Of a DNA stretch of 64,000 nucleotides, positions 9,994 to 21,481 are shown piece by piece. Position 1 is the first letter of the stretch, and every line of letters starts with the position of its first letter. A model generated the notes under the pieces. It was not told the DNA's origin and ran no database searches. It saw nothing but the letters and a program-made list of their open reading frames with translations. Origin of the DNA: Chlorops oryzae (lineage: Eukaryota > Arthropoda > Insecta > Diptera > Chloropidae); NCBI GenBank assembly GCA_020466095.1, contig CM035807.1:16788985-16852984 (forward strand), written 5' to 3'. Both the position numbers and the translations under genes were made by a program.

Positions 9994-11656
9994 GTCATAA
10001 AAGTTCGCGATGTGTATCTCAATCAATGAAGCTTATGTTTAGCTCCCTCTGGTTATATTTTCGGGAAATCGGAAATTTAGGCGTGGCAATGGGCGGTGAA
10101 ATCAGTCGGCATGTGAGGCTATTTTATTGTCATGAAAATTTCCAAAATAATTTTTCTTAATGGACGTGGTGTCTCGGAGCCAGTTTCACCTAACATACGC
10201 AATCATCAAGGTTTTAAAGATATCCGCACATATTTCAAAACCCTTCCTCAAAACGTCATTAAATGGGCAACCCTAACAGAATGAAAAGATTTTTCACAAG
10301 CGCAAATATTCTAAAGATTTAAATGCATACTTTCGGGTGCTGAATTTTAATATTTTCTCTTGCCGTAATTGTTGAAAAAACCAACAATTTATGGGTACTC
10401 CGATCCCAGCCAAAAATAATCAGAGTGCTCCGAAAATGGAGTATTATCTGCTAACTCATATCAGATCTGTTGGAAGTAGTTTTTACGGAGCCCTAGGAGT
10501 GCTTAGATTCCGCACAGAATCTTTTCGGATTATCTAAAAGAGCATTCTAGGACTCCTGAAATATTTCTTTTGAGAGCCCGAAAGGTAAAAATTTTTCCAA
10601 ATTAGCCCCCGGCTCTTTTCCCCCTAAAAATCGAACATATCGATCATATCTTTTGGAGCTTTTTTAGGAACATTTGCGCTCAGGAAAAGGAGTAATTAAA
10701 ATCTCCATGTGGTTGGTTGGGTAAGAAACACAGAAAAACTCTCAAAATGGATCTGATAAAAATAAAATCTCAAAATAATACTTATTAAACCCGATGAACT
10801 CTGTGTCGGGGGTTTATTGCGCTTGGAAGTACATGTATAAGTAGCACCTAGAACTGCTGGAGATGGACAATAAAAAATATGTACCTACATAAATGATCAA
10901 CGTCACCAGGACATTCGATTTATCCATATGCGTCTGTCCACCAAACTGCCCTAACATAGTTTTCTTACGAAAAAAATTGAGCTGGCTCGAAGTAATTCGC
11001 TATACAGAGTTGCAGCGAGATGAGTTTAAAGAAGTTCAATAATGGACACGATCGGTTCATTTCTAAGGATAGGTATCTTCAGTAATAGGGTCTATTATAA
11101 AAAAACTCAAAGTAATATCTGAATTTTCAAAATTATTTCAATGAAATTTAGGATTCGAGCTTATTTTAAGCGCCTTATAAAGCACGACAAATGCTGTCGG
11201 AATATGTGGCTTCTTTTATCTATTCTTTACCTCTAACGCCCATAGTTATTTTGGGTTTTGTTTGCCTAGTCAAAATTGTTTATGAAATTTTGTGCCAGCG
11301 AAATTAAAAACAGCTGAAAAATTTTCACTTGTATCCATTTTCTTAAAGAAATTATTTATTTTAATTTGTTTGCTCGATGATATGGCAAATCATGTGGTGT
11401 GGTTTGTTTCCAGACTTCAATTCAAAATAGTCTGAATATGGTAGAAGTTTCGAATTATCTTCTCCGCCTTCAAGAAGTTTTTGTTTTGCTAAATTTTGGT
11501 AGCGCATGAAAAGATAAAACTGAGTCAATATTGGTTTATTTATACACTGAGCGAAAAGAGCGCATTGTTATTCATGTAATGGTATTCGGGAAAAAGCTAG
11601 GTGCACATTTTGCGCGTTGAAATTTTATACTTTTACTTGAACGACCCTTAAAGCGT

Positions 11657-11950
11657 GTGTTACAAAATTTTGCGAAAACGGCTGATTTCAATGTTTACTT
11701 TGGTGAAAGAAGAAGAAGAAGCGAATATTGTGAATATTTCGTGGATCAGAGTGTAGGGGTGCAAAGTTTTCGAATCTGCGGACACTATTTTTCATACAAA
11801 ATCATTTCCGAGGGCGCAAGTTTTGCGTATTTTTTTGAATACCATAAATATTTCATAATTCTCATTTGGTTTATAAAAAAGTATATAAAAGATGTATATG
11901 GGCATTTCCGCAGAAAGGTCAACCGTAACCGAAAATTTCAAAGTAAATAA
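11657..11950 (+). other. Second repeated open segment in the spacer, unit C
   Basis: Equivalent of 1938-2144 and 6296-6562. It reads into the element at 11899-12418, so the last part of the frame is not ancestral. The 80-codon segment upstream in this unit is broken by an in-frame stop near 11305. Confidence 0.2.
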
Positions 11951-12418
11951 AATGACCTATTGATTTGATATTATCTAAGAGGAATGTGTGAAAGGTACTA
12001 TTTGAAAAAATTGATGGCTTAAGTCATCTCTCGTTTCATGAAAATCGAATGCAAAGTTGAGCTTTTGCTTTTCTTATTTCTGATGACTTTTAATAGCATA
12101 TTATTTACAGCATTTTCGCTATTAAGGTAGATGTAACCAACGCGCTAATCACGCAAAAAAATTCGTAAAACACTTATCCTTCAAAAACAATCAAAAGTGG
12201 CCGTCGAAAATTTGTTAATGGCTTTCTTTTTAGTATTCTTTTCGCTGATTTTCTTCTGTGACGTGCGTAAGCGAAAAACAGAACATTTTACACCGACTAT
12301 AATACGCTTAATAAGCTATTCAATTACCAAAATAAGAGATTTTAATGTTGAATTTTTCATGGTTTTTTAACACATTAAAGGCGTACGAGTGTGACGTGCG
12401 TAGCTAGGGAAATGCCCA
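11899..12418. mobile_element. 520-bp TA-inserting element in unit C
   Basis: The ends are TGGGCATTTCC and its exact complement GGAAATGCCCA. The uninterrupted site in units A and B reads GATGTATATACAAC; here the left flank is GATGTATA and the right flank TATACAAC, so exactly TA was duplicated. This fits a nonautonomous Tc1/mariner-type element. No transposase frame is visible. Confidence 0.8.
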
Positions 12419-12906
12419 TATACAACTAAGAACTTTTTAAGCATTGCGAAAGCAGTCACACGACAACAGAGTTACAAAATCCGGTGAAGTCAACCCGATG
12501 GCTATTTTTGGGGTTATGTTAAGGAGAGGGATCTGTGGCCATTTGCTTTGAACTTGAAATAAATTTGTTTCAATGTTTCAATTTTTCTTTGAAGTATGTT
12601 TTTTTTTTTTTTAAATTAGCTTTTCATTTCAGAAGTTTCAATTTAAATACATTTTTGAAAATTATAATGTCAATTCAAGATTCAGAAGGAAAAATCTTTA
12701 TTTTTTCCAACAAGAAAAACTGTTCAAATTAAAAATATTCCTCATTGAAGCAGTTTTTTATGTTTTTCCTTTTGAATTACCAATTTTCTTGTTCATTTTT
12801 TTCTCAGTGTAGAATGAAAACAATGAAAAAAATTGCAAAAAAAAAAATAATAGTTTATAGCCAAACGTTTCTGTTGTTTTTGAGCTGCCTCAGTGGGATG
12901 AAAAAC

Positions 12907-12914
12907 TATAAAAA
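12907..12914 (+). promoter_or_regulatory. TATA box of Kazal-like copy 3
   Basis: TATAAAAA, 66 bp before the ATG at 12973. Confidence 0.75.
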
Positions 12915-12972
12915 CCTCTTAAGACTTTGGTAACGGTTTAAATTCGTTTCATATTTCGAATTGAGTAGAACA

Positions 12973-13599
12973 ATGTTCGGTTACAGGGTGCCCATGCTGA
13001 TCAGCATTTTGTTGTTAATCGCAATAAATTCTGCGATGAGCGCGAATGATTCGAACGTTGATATTGTTACACCATTTCCACCTTGCGATCAAATAATGTG
13101 CACAGACATCTTTAAGCCTGTCAATGCAACTTTGAATGGAGAATGTAAACAGTTCGGGAACTCGTGTAGTGTGGGCGTGGAAAATTGCAAACTTCGGGAA
13201 AGAGGCAGCTCAGGTGAGTTTTATTTTCCTTTCATAGGAGTCATAATTTAAATGATTTTCTTTCTATTCACCAAAGATAATTGGCAAGTTGTCGGGAACT
13301 GCCCAAAGTTCTGCCCGAATTATTGCGCACATACACCCCTTAATGTTTGTGCAACAAACGGCTGCGAGTTTAGGACTTTTGGAAGCGAATGCTATATGAA
13401 TGTTGTCAATTGTGAAAACGATTCAAGTGAGTGGGATTTTTTGTATTTTAAAAGAACGGAAGGAAGTTTTTGAACTTTCGGTTTTTTCTTTTTATAAATT
13501 TTTCCAGATTGGAAGGTTTATTCTCGAGGCGGATGTGCCAGGTGTCCAGCGAAAGATCCATCGAAGGAATTAAGAGCAATCTGCAAATTAATCAATTAA
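12973..13599 (+). CDS. Secreted Kazal-like protein, copy 3 (three exons)
   Basis: Exons 12973-13213, 13277-13426 and 13508-13599 give 160 residues; both introns are phase 1. Signal peptide about residues 1-24. First half: cysteines 38, 43, 58, 65 and 72 with an Asn-Ala-Thr site at 51. The exon 2 Kazal-like domain begins NCPKFCPNYCAHTPLNVC, followed by ATNGCEFRTFGSEC and VVNC. Exon 3 has GGCARCPAKDPSKELRAIC, giving 15 cysteines in all, an odd number, so one may be free or bridge to a partner. The 3' UTR carries about 60 bp not seen in the other copies (about 13673-13735). Probably an extracellular protease inhibitor or a derivative; target unknown. Confidence 0.8.
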
Positions 13600-13818
13600 T
13601 AATTAAGGCGTACATTTTTCCAACCTTCCGCGTCTGTTCACATTCAGTATTCCAGCTTTAACCCTGGCTTCGTCAAACAAAAAACACATTTTTTTCTATT
13701 ACGATTTCGGTTTGTAAGCATGTAAGCTTCTTACGTAATCCCTTGAACCTTCTCTAACGAAATTGCTTTGATCGGCGTATTTTTAAGGGTGCCTCGAGCA
13801 TGGAGGTCTGCTATCACA

Positions 13819-13824
13819 AATAAA
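13819..13824 (+). terminator. Poly(A) signal of copy 3
   Basis: AATAAA in the conserved context, 220 bp after the stop codon. Confidence 0.65.
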
Positions 13825-13875
13825 GTCATAAAAGTTCGCGATGTGTATCTCAATCAACCTCTGTTAGGTAGGCAC

Positions 13876-14503
13876 CAGAGAGCTGCAACGGATACATAAT
13901 TTTTGTATACACACGAGTGTATGAATCAGATTTGGTTTGAATCAAACCCTTTAGTACAACAACATTCATACTGGTTCGTTTGCGCACGAGTTCAAGACGA
14001 TCATGTTGTGCGCTAATCTCGAGTTCTATACATACGCTCGATTCGGGTTCGGGTGTTTTTGGCTCGTGCAGACCCAATTAACTCGAGTGTATACTCGAGT
14101 GTATTAACTAGATTTTTCTGCAGAAAAATATGTATCAGAGAGCCGCAACGGAGAGAGAGAGAGAGAGCTGTTACAAAATCGTTCCACCGTTCCGGCCCAC
14201 ATACATACACACAGACATTTTTATTCTCCGAATATGCCTCTGATATTTTCACCTTGTTCTGTTTGTATATCCGTAGCACTCGAGTTCGATTGGTTTTTTC
14301 GGATCAGTTTGGGTACAACTTACCCGAAATGAGAATCTGAATACACGTACAACAAAGTTCGAGTTAGCTGCTCGAACTCGAAAATAAGATTTCGGGTGTG
14401 CAGTTCGATCGAACACATAGCTGCGGAGTTTGATATTCTACGTGTTCTGAATTTTCAGCACGGTTGATCGAACAGACTCGAGCACACTCAAAGCAGTTCT
14501 CTG
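13876..14503. mobile_element. 628-bp hAT-like element nested in a retrotransposon remnant
   Basis: Flanked by the identical 8-bp sequence GTAGGCAC at 13868-13875 and 14504-14511. The ends are CAGAGAGCTGC and the complement of CAGAGAACTGC. CAG ends plus an 8-bp duplication are classic for hAT elements. A second, internal copy of the end sequence (CAGAGAGCCGCAACGGAGAG) lies at about 14135. A GA run is at 14152-14166. No transposase frame, so nonautonomous. Confidence 0.8.
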
Positions 14504-14511
14504 GTAGGCAC

Positions 14512-16545
14512 CTTGTCGTGGTGTAGGGGCTTAGCTACAACCCGCGCCACACCGAAATGAATGCCACCAGCACTCTCATGGGGACCTGGGGTCAGCCAGA
14601 TTGGTATCTGGATCGGGGAGTACAACCAAGATCTACCGATAGGTTAAGGTAGCTTGTGTTGTCTGTAGTTTATGTTTGTGTTTGTTCTGTAGGTAGTGGG
14701 GAGGGGGCTAGCTAGCCAGGTCTGAATGGCGGTGAGTGCTGTCAAAGGTTGCCCACAGGGAGGGGTGTTGTCTCCTTTACTGTGGTCAGTGGTTGTCGAC
14801 GAGCTGCTTATTTACTTAGAAAATAATGGTTGTGATGCCATTGGTTACGCTGATGACCTTGTAATTACAGTGTCCGGAAAACACGATAGTTGTCTGTCCG
14901 AGATTATGGCAGGACACCTTCGACGCGTAGTGACGTGGTGTGAGGGTGAAGGGCTTTCAATAAACACGCGGAAAACGGTCGTGGTTCTTTTTACATTGAA
15001 ACGTAAGTTGAACTTGGGTTCTATCTTCCTAGGTGATTTTAACATTCCCTATTCCAACGAAGTAAAATATTTAGGACTTATCCTCGATAGCAAACTAAAT
15101 TGGAACACTCATTTCGAAAAAGCCTATACTAAAGCACTAAGACCCCTATGGGTAACGCGGTCTTGTATAGGAAAAACTTGGGGCCTTAACCCCAAAATTA
15201 TTTTCTGGATCTACCAGGCAGTGGTACGTCCAATTTTCAGATATGGGTGTCTAGTCTGGTGGCAAAAGGTCACGCAAGCTAAATCCATTACGATGTGTTC
15301 AAAACTTCAGAGACTTGCGTGTCTCTTAAAAACCGGTGCGATGAAGACATGCCCTACAGCAGCACTTGAAGCTATCGTTGGGCTGACTCCCTTGCACATT
15401 CACGTCCAAACATCAGCTGCACTTTGTGCAATTAGGCTGAAGATACCAACCAAACAGCTTCTTCCTGACTATGGTCATCAAAGGATTTTGAAGTGGTTTG
15501 GAGTCAACAAAATACCACTTTGCGTGAGTGATTTTATTGACGCAGAGCTTCACGTTGGAAGGAAATTCAAAGTGCACTTCCCATCCCGGTCAACGTGGTC
15601 GAATGGAGGCCCTCAGATTGACCCCAAAAACTTGATTTGGTACACCGATGGATCAAAAATGGATAACGGGACTGGTGCAGGTATATCTCGACCAAGCACA
15701 AGTATATCGGAACCTATGGGCATATGGCCTAGTGTCTTCCGAAATCCACGCAATAAATATAAGCGTAAGATCCATAATCAGCAAAAACCCCGCGAGCCAA
15801 AGGATTGTCATATTTTCTGACAGTCAGACCTCTATTAAAGCCCTATCATCTTGGGCTTTTAAGTCAAAGCAAGTCCTCGAATGCTTTGGACTACTTCAGA
15901 AACTAGCGACACGCAATAAAGTTGATTTATTTTGGGTCCCTGGTCACACGGGGATTGATGGTAATGAGCTAGCTGACAGTCTAGCAAGAAAGGCATCAAA
16001 GACCCCTTTTACCGGTCCTCAGCCTTTTTGTGAGTTGAACTGGGCGGGTATTAAAGAAAAAATCAAAGAGAAAGAAAATCTTCTTCGCCTTGTGTACTGG
16101 GACGACTTTCCTGGACTGAGGCAGAGTAAATTGCTTATAAAACCTTACTCTTACTCCAATATTCTTAAACTTTCAAAAGATAGCATAAGATTTGCTTACG
16201 GGTTTTCTTACTGGCCATTTTGGGCTTAAGTATCACATGCACAAACTTCGCTTTCCGATAATTCGGAATGCAGATTATGCCTCGAAGACGAGGAGACACT
16301 TTGCACATTCTTTGCGAATGTCCTGCCTTAGTACATCACAGAAGAAATGTATTCCATTCGGAATTTCTGTCATTAGGACATATTAGGAATTCTTATCCAG
16401 AGGTGATTCTGGACTTTGTTAGGAGAGCTATGAGGAGCTTTTCATAAAAATAGTGAATCTTGGCACAATAAGTCATCTGGGCCGCAGTGTTAGCCTTTGG
16501 GCAGATTCACGCTCCATATTATTAGTATTATTATTATTATTATCT
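14512..16545 (+). mobile_element. Truncated non-LTR retrotransposon with RT and RNase H (I/LOA/R1-like)
   Basis: From the right side of the nested hAT-like element to an (ATT)n tail at about 16516-16543. The first ~200 bp look like untranslated or 5' sequence, and the reverse transcriptase then starts mid-domain, so the endonuclease and the front of the RT are missing (internal deletion or truncation). The short piece at about 13858-13867 left of the hAT-like element probably belongs to the same insertion. RNase H plus RT and a C-terminal zinc knuckle exclude most Jockey-type elements and fit the I, LOA or R1 groups. Confidence 0.8.
14726..16447 (+). pseudogene. ORF2 remnant: reverse transcriptase, RNase H, zinc knuckle
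   Basis: First frame, from about 14732: GCPQGGVLSPLLW (RT motif), then YADDLVITV, the catalytic YxDD block, and the RT thumb; RNase H starts with YTDGSKM. A one-base loss near 15676 shifts to a second frame with IVIFSDSQTSIKAL and WVPGHTGIDGNELAD, which carry the remaining RNase H Asp and His residues. A second shift near 16190 gives LLTGFLTGHFGLKYHMHKL, and a third gives the zinc knuckle (ECRLC, then HILCECPAL) and a stop at 16445-16447. The Met at 14726 is not a real start, because the RT domain is entered midway. At least three frameshifts make it non-functional. Confidence 0.8.
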
Positions 16546-17603
16546 CAATTTTTCCTTATGGACGTGGTGTCTCGGAGCCAGTTTCACCTAACATTCGCAA
16601 TCATCAAGGTTTTAAAGATATCCACACATATTTCAAAACCCTTCCTCAAAATGTCATTAAATGGGCAACCCTAACAGAATGAAAAGATTTTTCACAAGCG
16701 GAAATATTCTAAAGATTTAAATGCATACTTTCGGGTGCTGAATTGAAATATTTGCTCTTGCCCTAACTAGTAAAAAAAAATCAACAACTTTTGGGTACTC
16801 CGATCCCAGCCGAAACATAATCAGAGTACTCCGAAAATGGAGTATAGGTAAACTGCCAACTCATATCAGATCTGTCGGAAGTAGTTTATACGGAGCCCTA
16901 GGAGTGCTTAGAGAGACAAAAGGCGTAACTGAAAATGAGATTCCGCACAGAATATTTTCGGCTGATCTAAGAGAGCATTCTAGGACTCCTGAAATATTTA
17001 TTTTGAGAGCCCGAAAGGTAAAAATTTTTCCAAATTATCCCCCGGGCTCTTTCCCCCTAAAAAGCGAACATATTGATCATATCTTTTGGAGCTTTTTTCG
17101 GAACATTTGCGCTCAGGAAAAGGAGTAATTAAAATCTCCATGTGGTTGGTTTGGTAAGAAACACAGAAAAACTCTCAAAATGGATCTGATAAAAAAAAAT
17201 CTCCGTATAATACTTATTGCACCCGATGAACTCTGTTGCGCTTGGAAGTACATGTATAAGTAGCACCTAGAACTGCTAGAGATGGAAAATAAAAAATATG
17301 TACCTACATAAATGATCAACGTCACCAGGACATTCTATTTATCCAAATGCGTCTGTCCATCAAACTGCCCTTACATAGTTTTCTTACGAAAAGAGTTGAG
17401 CTGGCTCGAAGAAATTCCCTATACATAGTTGCAGCAACATGAGTTTAAAGAAATTCAATAATGAACACGATCAGTCCATTTTTAAGGATAGGTATCTTCA
17501 GTAATAGGGTCTAATATAAAAAAAACTCAAAGTAATATCTGAATTTTCAAAATTCTTTCAATGAAATTTAGGGTTCGAGCTTATTTTAAGCGCCTTATTA
17601 AGC

Positions 17604-17852
17604 ATGACAAATTTTGTCGGCATATGTGGCTTCTTTTATCTATTCTTTACCTCTAACGCCCATAGTTATTTTGGGTTTTGTTGCCTAGTCACAATTGTTT
17701 ATGCAATTATGTGCCAGCGAAATGAACAGCTGAAAAAATCTCACTTGTATCCATTTTCATTAAAGAAATTATTTATTTTCATTTGTTTGCTCGATGATAT
17801 GGCAAATCATGTGGTGTGGTATGTTTCCAGACTTCAGTTCAAAATGGTCTGA
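17604..17852 (+). other. Repeated open segment (82 codons), unit D
   Basis: Equivalent of 1466-1708, but the N-terminal third is read in a different frame because of small indels. The C-terminal two thirds (CQRNEQLKK...DDMANHVVWYVSRLQF) agree. Frame change in one unit and a stop in another speak against a conserved gene. Confidence 0.2.
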
Positions 17853-18311
17853 ATATGGTAGAAGTTTTGAATTATCTTCTCCGCCTTCAAGAAGTTATTG
17901 TTTTGCTAAATTTTGGCAGCGCATGAAAAGATAAAATTGAGTCAATATTGGTTTATTTATACACTGAGCGAAAAGAGCGCATTGTTATTCATATAGTGGT
18001 ATTCACGGAGGCTCGGAAATGGCTAGGTGCACATTTTGCGCGTTGAAATTTTATACTATTTCTTGAACGACCCTTAAAGCGTGTGTTACAAAATTTTGCA
18101 AAAACAGCTGATTTCAATGTTTACATTGGTGAAAGAAGAAGAAGAAGCGAATATTGTGAATATTTCGTGGATCAGAGTGTAGGGGTGCAAAATTTTCGAA
18201 TCTGCGGAAAATATTTTTCATACACCGAGAGAAATAACAACAGTTAAATCAACCACTTAGAACAGTTAAAGTAAGAGTGGTCAAATAAACTGTATTCCGC
18301 GTTAAATGTAA

Positions 18312-19395
18312 CAGGTTGGCTGATAAGTCCCCGGTCTAACAAAGAAAAACACATTTTTTTGTCAAAATTCGTTTTTATTATTCAACATAGTTCCCTTCAA
18401 GAGCGATACAACGATTATAACGACCTTCCAATTTTTTGATACCTTCGGTTTTGCCTCAAAATAGGCCTCAGTTTCGGCGATCACCTCTTCATTGCAGCCA
18501 AATTTTTTCCCTGCGAGCATCCTTTTGAGGTCTGAGAACAAGAAAAAGTCGCTGGGGGCCAGATCTGGAGAATACGGTGGGTGGGGAAGCAATTCGAAGC
18601 CTAATTCATGAATTTTTGCCATCGTTCTCAATGACTTGTGGCACGGTGCGTTGTCTTGGTGGAACAACACTTTTTTCTTCTTCATATGGGGCCGTTTTGC
18701 CGCGATTTCGACCTTCAAACGCTCCAATAACGACATATAATAGTCACTGTTGATGGTTTTTCCTTTCTCAAGATAATCGATAAAAATTATTCCATGCCCA
18801 TCCCAAAAAACAGAGGCCATTACTTTGCCAGCGGACTTTTGAGTCTTTCCACGCTTCGGAGACGGTTCACCGATCGCTGTCCACTCAGCCGACTGTTGAT
18901 TGGACTCAGGAGTGTAGTGATAGAGCCATGTTTCATCCATTGTCACATATCGACGCAAAAACTCGGGTGTATTGCGAGTTAACAGCTGCAAACACCGCTC
19001 AGAATCATCAAAACGTTGTTGTTTTTGGTCAAATGTGAGCTCGCGCGGCACCCATTTTGCACAGAGCTTTTTTATATCCAAATATTGATGAATGATATGA
19101 CCAACACGTTCCTTTGATATCTTTGGTGCCTCTGCTATCTCGATCAACTTCATTTTACGGTCATTCAAAATCATTTTGTAAATTTTTTGATGTTTTCGTC
19201 GGTAACCACCTCTTTCGGGCGTCCACTGCATTCACCGTCCTCCGAGCTCATTTCACCACGCTTGAATTTTGCATACCAATCAATTATTGTTGATTTTCCT
19301 GGGGCAGAGTCCGGAAACTCATTATCAAGCCAAGTTTTTGATTCTCTGATTTTTCCCTTCATTTTAAGGATTTATCAAACAATAGGTTCTTTTTA
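18312..19395 (-). mobile_element. Dead mariner element (mellifera-type), one end missing
   Basis: The end nearest the transposase C-terminus (left here) has the inverted repeat CAGGTTGGCTGATAAGTCC. No matching repeat is present at the other end: after about 19395 the sequence turns into the duplicated spacer, so the transposase 5' end is lost. The insertion lies next to a second copy of the unit D spacer. Confidence 0.85.
18362..19362 (-). pseudogene. Mariner transposase, frameshifted and truncated
   Basis: Cuts and pastes the element at TA sites when intact. Two overlapping frames are visible: 19171-19362 gives the DNA-binding part (PGKSTIIDWYAKFKRGEMSS), and 18362-19190 gives the catalytic part. 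All three catalytic Asp of the D,D34D triad are present (MDETW; HQDNAPCH; YSPDLAPSD, 34 residues after the second Asp). There is a frameshift near 19180, another upstream of 19362, and a roughly 17-bp loss after EAYFEAKPK that scrambles the last residues. No functional transposase can be made. The family is recognised from these motifs and the WVPRELT block. Confidence 0.9.
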
Positions 19396-19429
19396 AAAAA
19401 AATCAAATAAAAATTGATTTTCAAAATCT

Positions 19430-20095
19430 TCATAAATTTAGGTTACTTATTTAAGCAATTTTAAGAATCATTAAGGTTGCGATATAAAATTCTTTTATTA
19501 TTCTTTACCTAACGCCATTTATTTTGGTTTTGTCCTGTAAATGTATGCAATTATGTCCAGCGAAATGTACTGAAAAAGGCATTTTGACCTTTGAACAGTT
19601 TAAAAAACAGTTATTCTTTTTTTATGTATGCAAATTCGCTTGTCGTTTCCATCTTAAAGACGATATGTAAGTTTCGCATTCTGATCAACCGTCTTCCAGA
19701 GTATGTTTGAATTTTGCGATAAAGCTAGAATGGCTTAAACTGTTGATTCTCCACAGTCGAAATGAGCTTTTCGGGGTTCTATCACCATGCTCGACGGCTA
19801 GGCACATTTTGCGCGTTGAATTTTATTTTTCTTGAACGACCCTTAACAGCGTGTGTTAAAAAATTTTGTTCGAAAAGTGATTTCAATGTTGTACTTTGGA
19901 AAGAAGAACAAGAAGCGAATATTCTCCTAATATTTCGTGGATCAGAGTGTAGGTGTGCAAATTTCGAATTCTGCGGACACTATTTTTCATTACATGGTTA
20001 AATCATTTCGAGAGCAAAAGTTTTGCGTATTTTCTTGAATACCAAAATATCCTTCAACGGCAAAATGGTTCCCCGAATCAACTTGAGCTAACCTA
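19430..20095 (+). repeat. Indel-ridden second copy of the 17562-18225 spacer
   Basis: Starting at TAAATTTAGGTTACTTATTTAAGC, the text follows 17562-18225 in order (TTTACC...AACGCC, GTCCAGCGAAATG, CATTTTGCGCGTTGAA, ACGACCCTTAA, TTTCGTGGATCAGAGTGTAG) but with many one- to few-base gains and losses. The copies in units A-C differ from each other mostly by substitutions, so this pattern is out of line with the rest of the array. It may be an unpolished long-read patch rather than real biology. Confidence 0.65.
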
Positions 20096-20299
20096 TTCTT
20101 AAACCGTGCAGTGTGGCCAGTGGGCACTTGCGAGTGATGTACCAACTAAACCATTAAATGTCATTCGTTATAACTCCGGTATTGGTTAAGATACGGTAAT
20201 CGCGACGACAGCCACTTCAATGATGGTCAGCTGGGTCAAGGCATCGAGCCGAGGCGATGATCCTCCAAAGTCTTTCCCATAAGACGTATGATCCAAGTA

Positions 20300-20772
20300 C
20301 AGGTGTGGCCACATCTTTTAGTGCAATTTATATAATTTTCTACAAATAAATAAAGAACAATATATAATAATTTAGTAAAAAAATATTAGATAGTAAATGT
20401 ATGTTCATTTAATATAATAATTTCTTATAACTTAAGCTATTAATTTTTTTTTCTTCAGTCGCTGGTGCAAAGTTTCGCATTTAAACGCGAGACAGTGCTT
20501 GAATGCTGCAACCATCAGATAGTTATAGCCTTATTGACATGAGTAACGTTGTACATGTAAAGAGTTGACCGTCTACTGCGCTACATTTAGCTTAACAGTC
20601 TAACGGAGAAACTCGGTTATTTTAACTTGCTGTTCTACCCAACGGAAGTGACAAATTTACTCACACTTAGTTGAATATATTTCCTTCATGAAAGGTAGTA
20701 CAAAATCCGAAGATATAACCGAGGGCGTAAATATGAATAAATTGCAAAAGCATTTCCTACTGGCCACACCTG
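20300..20772. mobile_element. 473-bp Tc1-like nonautonomous element
   Basis: TA at 20298-20299 and 20773-20774 flank the ends CAGGTGTGGCC and its complement GGCCACACCTG. TA duplication with CAG...CTG ends fits a Tc1/mariner-type element; no transposase is visible. A related end (CAGTGTGGCCAGTGGGCAC) lies at about 20108, perhaps part of a second, broken copy. Confidence 0.75.
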
Positions 20773-21415
20773 TACTTGATTATACGTTCAACGTAGCAAA
20801 ATAGTTGGTTATCAACGACTAGTTAAAAGAAAATGTATTTAATTACTTTTCATATACGTTGTGTATAATTCTCATTTGGTTTATAAAAAAGGACATATAA
20901 CATGTATATACAAATTAGAATTTTTTAAGCATTGCGAAAGCAGTCACACGACAACAGAGTGACAAAATCCGGTGAAGTCAACCCGATGGCTATTTTTGGA
21001 GTTATGTGAAGGAGAGGGCTCTGTGGCCATTTGCTTTGAACTTGAAATAAATTTGTTTCAATTGTTTCAATTTTTCTTAGTAGTATGTTTTTTTTTTTTT
21101 TAAATTAGCTTTTCATTTCAGAAGTTTCAATTTAAATGCATTTTTGAAAATTCATCATGTCTTAATTATCATTAATCTTGAATTGGATTCAGAAGAAAAA
21201 ATCTTTATTTTTTCCAACAAGAAAAATTGTTAAAATTAAAAATATTCCTCATTGAAGCAGTTTTTTATGTTTTTCCTTTTGAATTTACCAATTTTCTTGT
21301 TCATTTTTTTCTCAGTGTAGAATGAAAACAATGTAGAAAACAATTGCAAAAAAAAATAATAATTTATAGTCAAACGATTCTGTTGTTTTTGAGCTGCCTC
21401 AGTGGGAAGAAAACC

Positions 21416-21423
21416 TATAAAAA
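21416..21423 (+). promoter_or_regulatory. TATA box of Kazal-like copy 4
   Basis: TATAAAAA, 66 bp before the ATG at 21482. Confidence 0.75.
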
Positions 21424-21481
21424 CCTCTTTAGACTTTGGTAACGGTTTAAATTCGTTTCATATTTCGAATTGAGTAGAACA

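Larger units (their letters stand above)
4151..10196 (+). repeat. Tandem duplication unit B (carries the broken copy 2)
   Basis: Second direct unit, from the junction text GCAATCATCAAGGTTTTAAA to its next occurrence near 10200. The spacer matches units C and D closely, apart from two private insertions (5534-6204 and about 6784-8840). The unit ends with gene copy 2 and its 3' flank, which is nearly identical to that of copy 1. Confidence 0.8.
10197..16590 (+). repeat. Tandem duplication unit C (carries copy 3), interrupted at its 3' end
   Basis: Third direct unit. The spacer is close to B and D. A private 520-bp element sits at 11899-12418. After the gene, the shared 3' flank breaks off at about 13857 (after GTGTATCTCAATCAA) and resumes only near 16548 (TTTTTCCTTATGGACGTGG). 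Between these lie transposon remnants, and roughly 270 bp of the flank seen in A, B and D is missing. Confidence 0.75.

Noticed and set aside
14726..14728. Met at 14726 as the start of a cellular gene
   Set aside because: The following sequence is the middle of a reverse transcriptase domain, so the Met is accidental.
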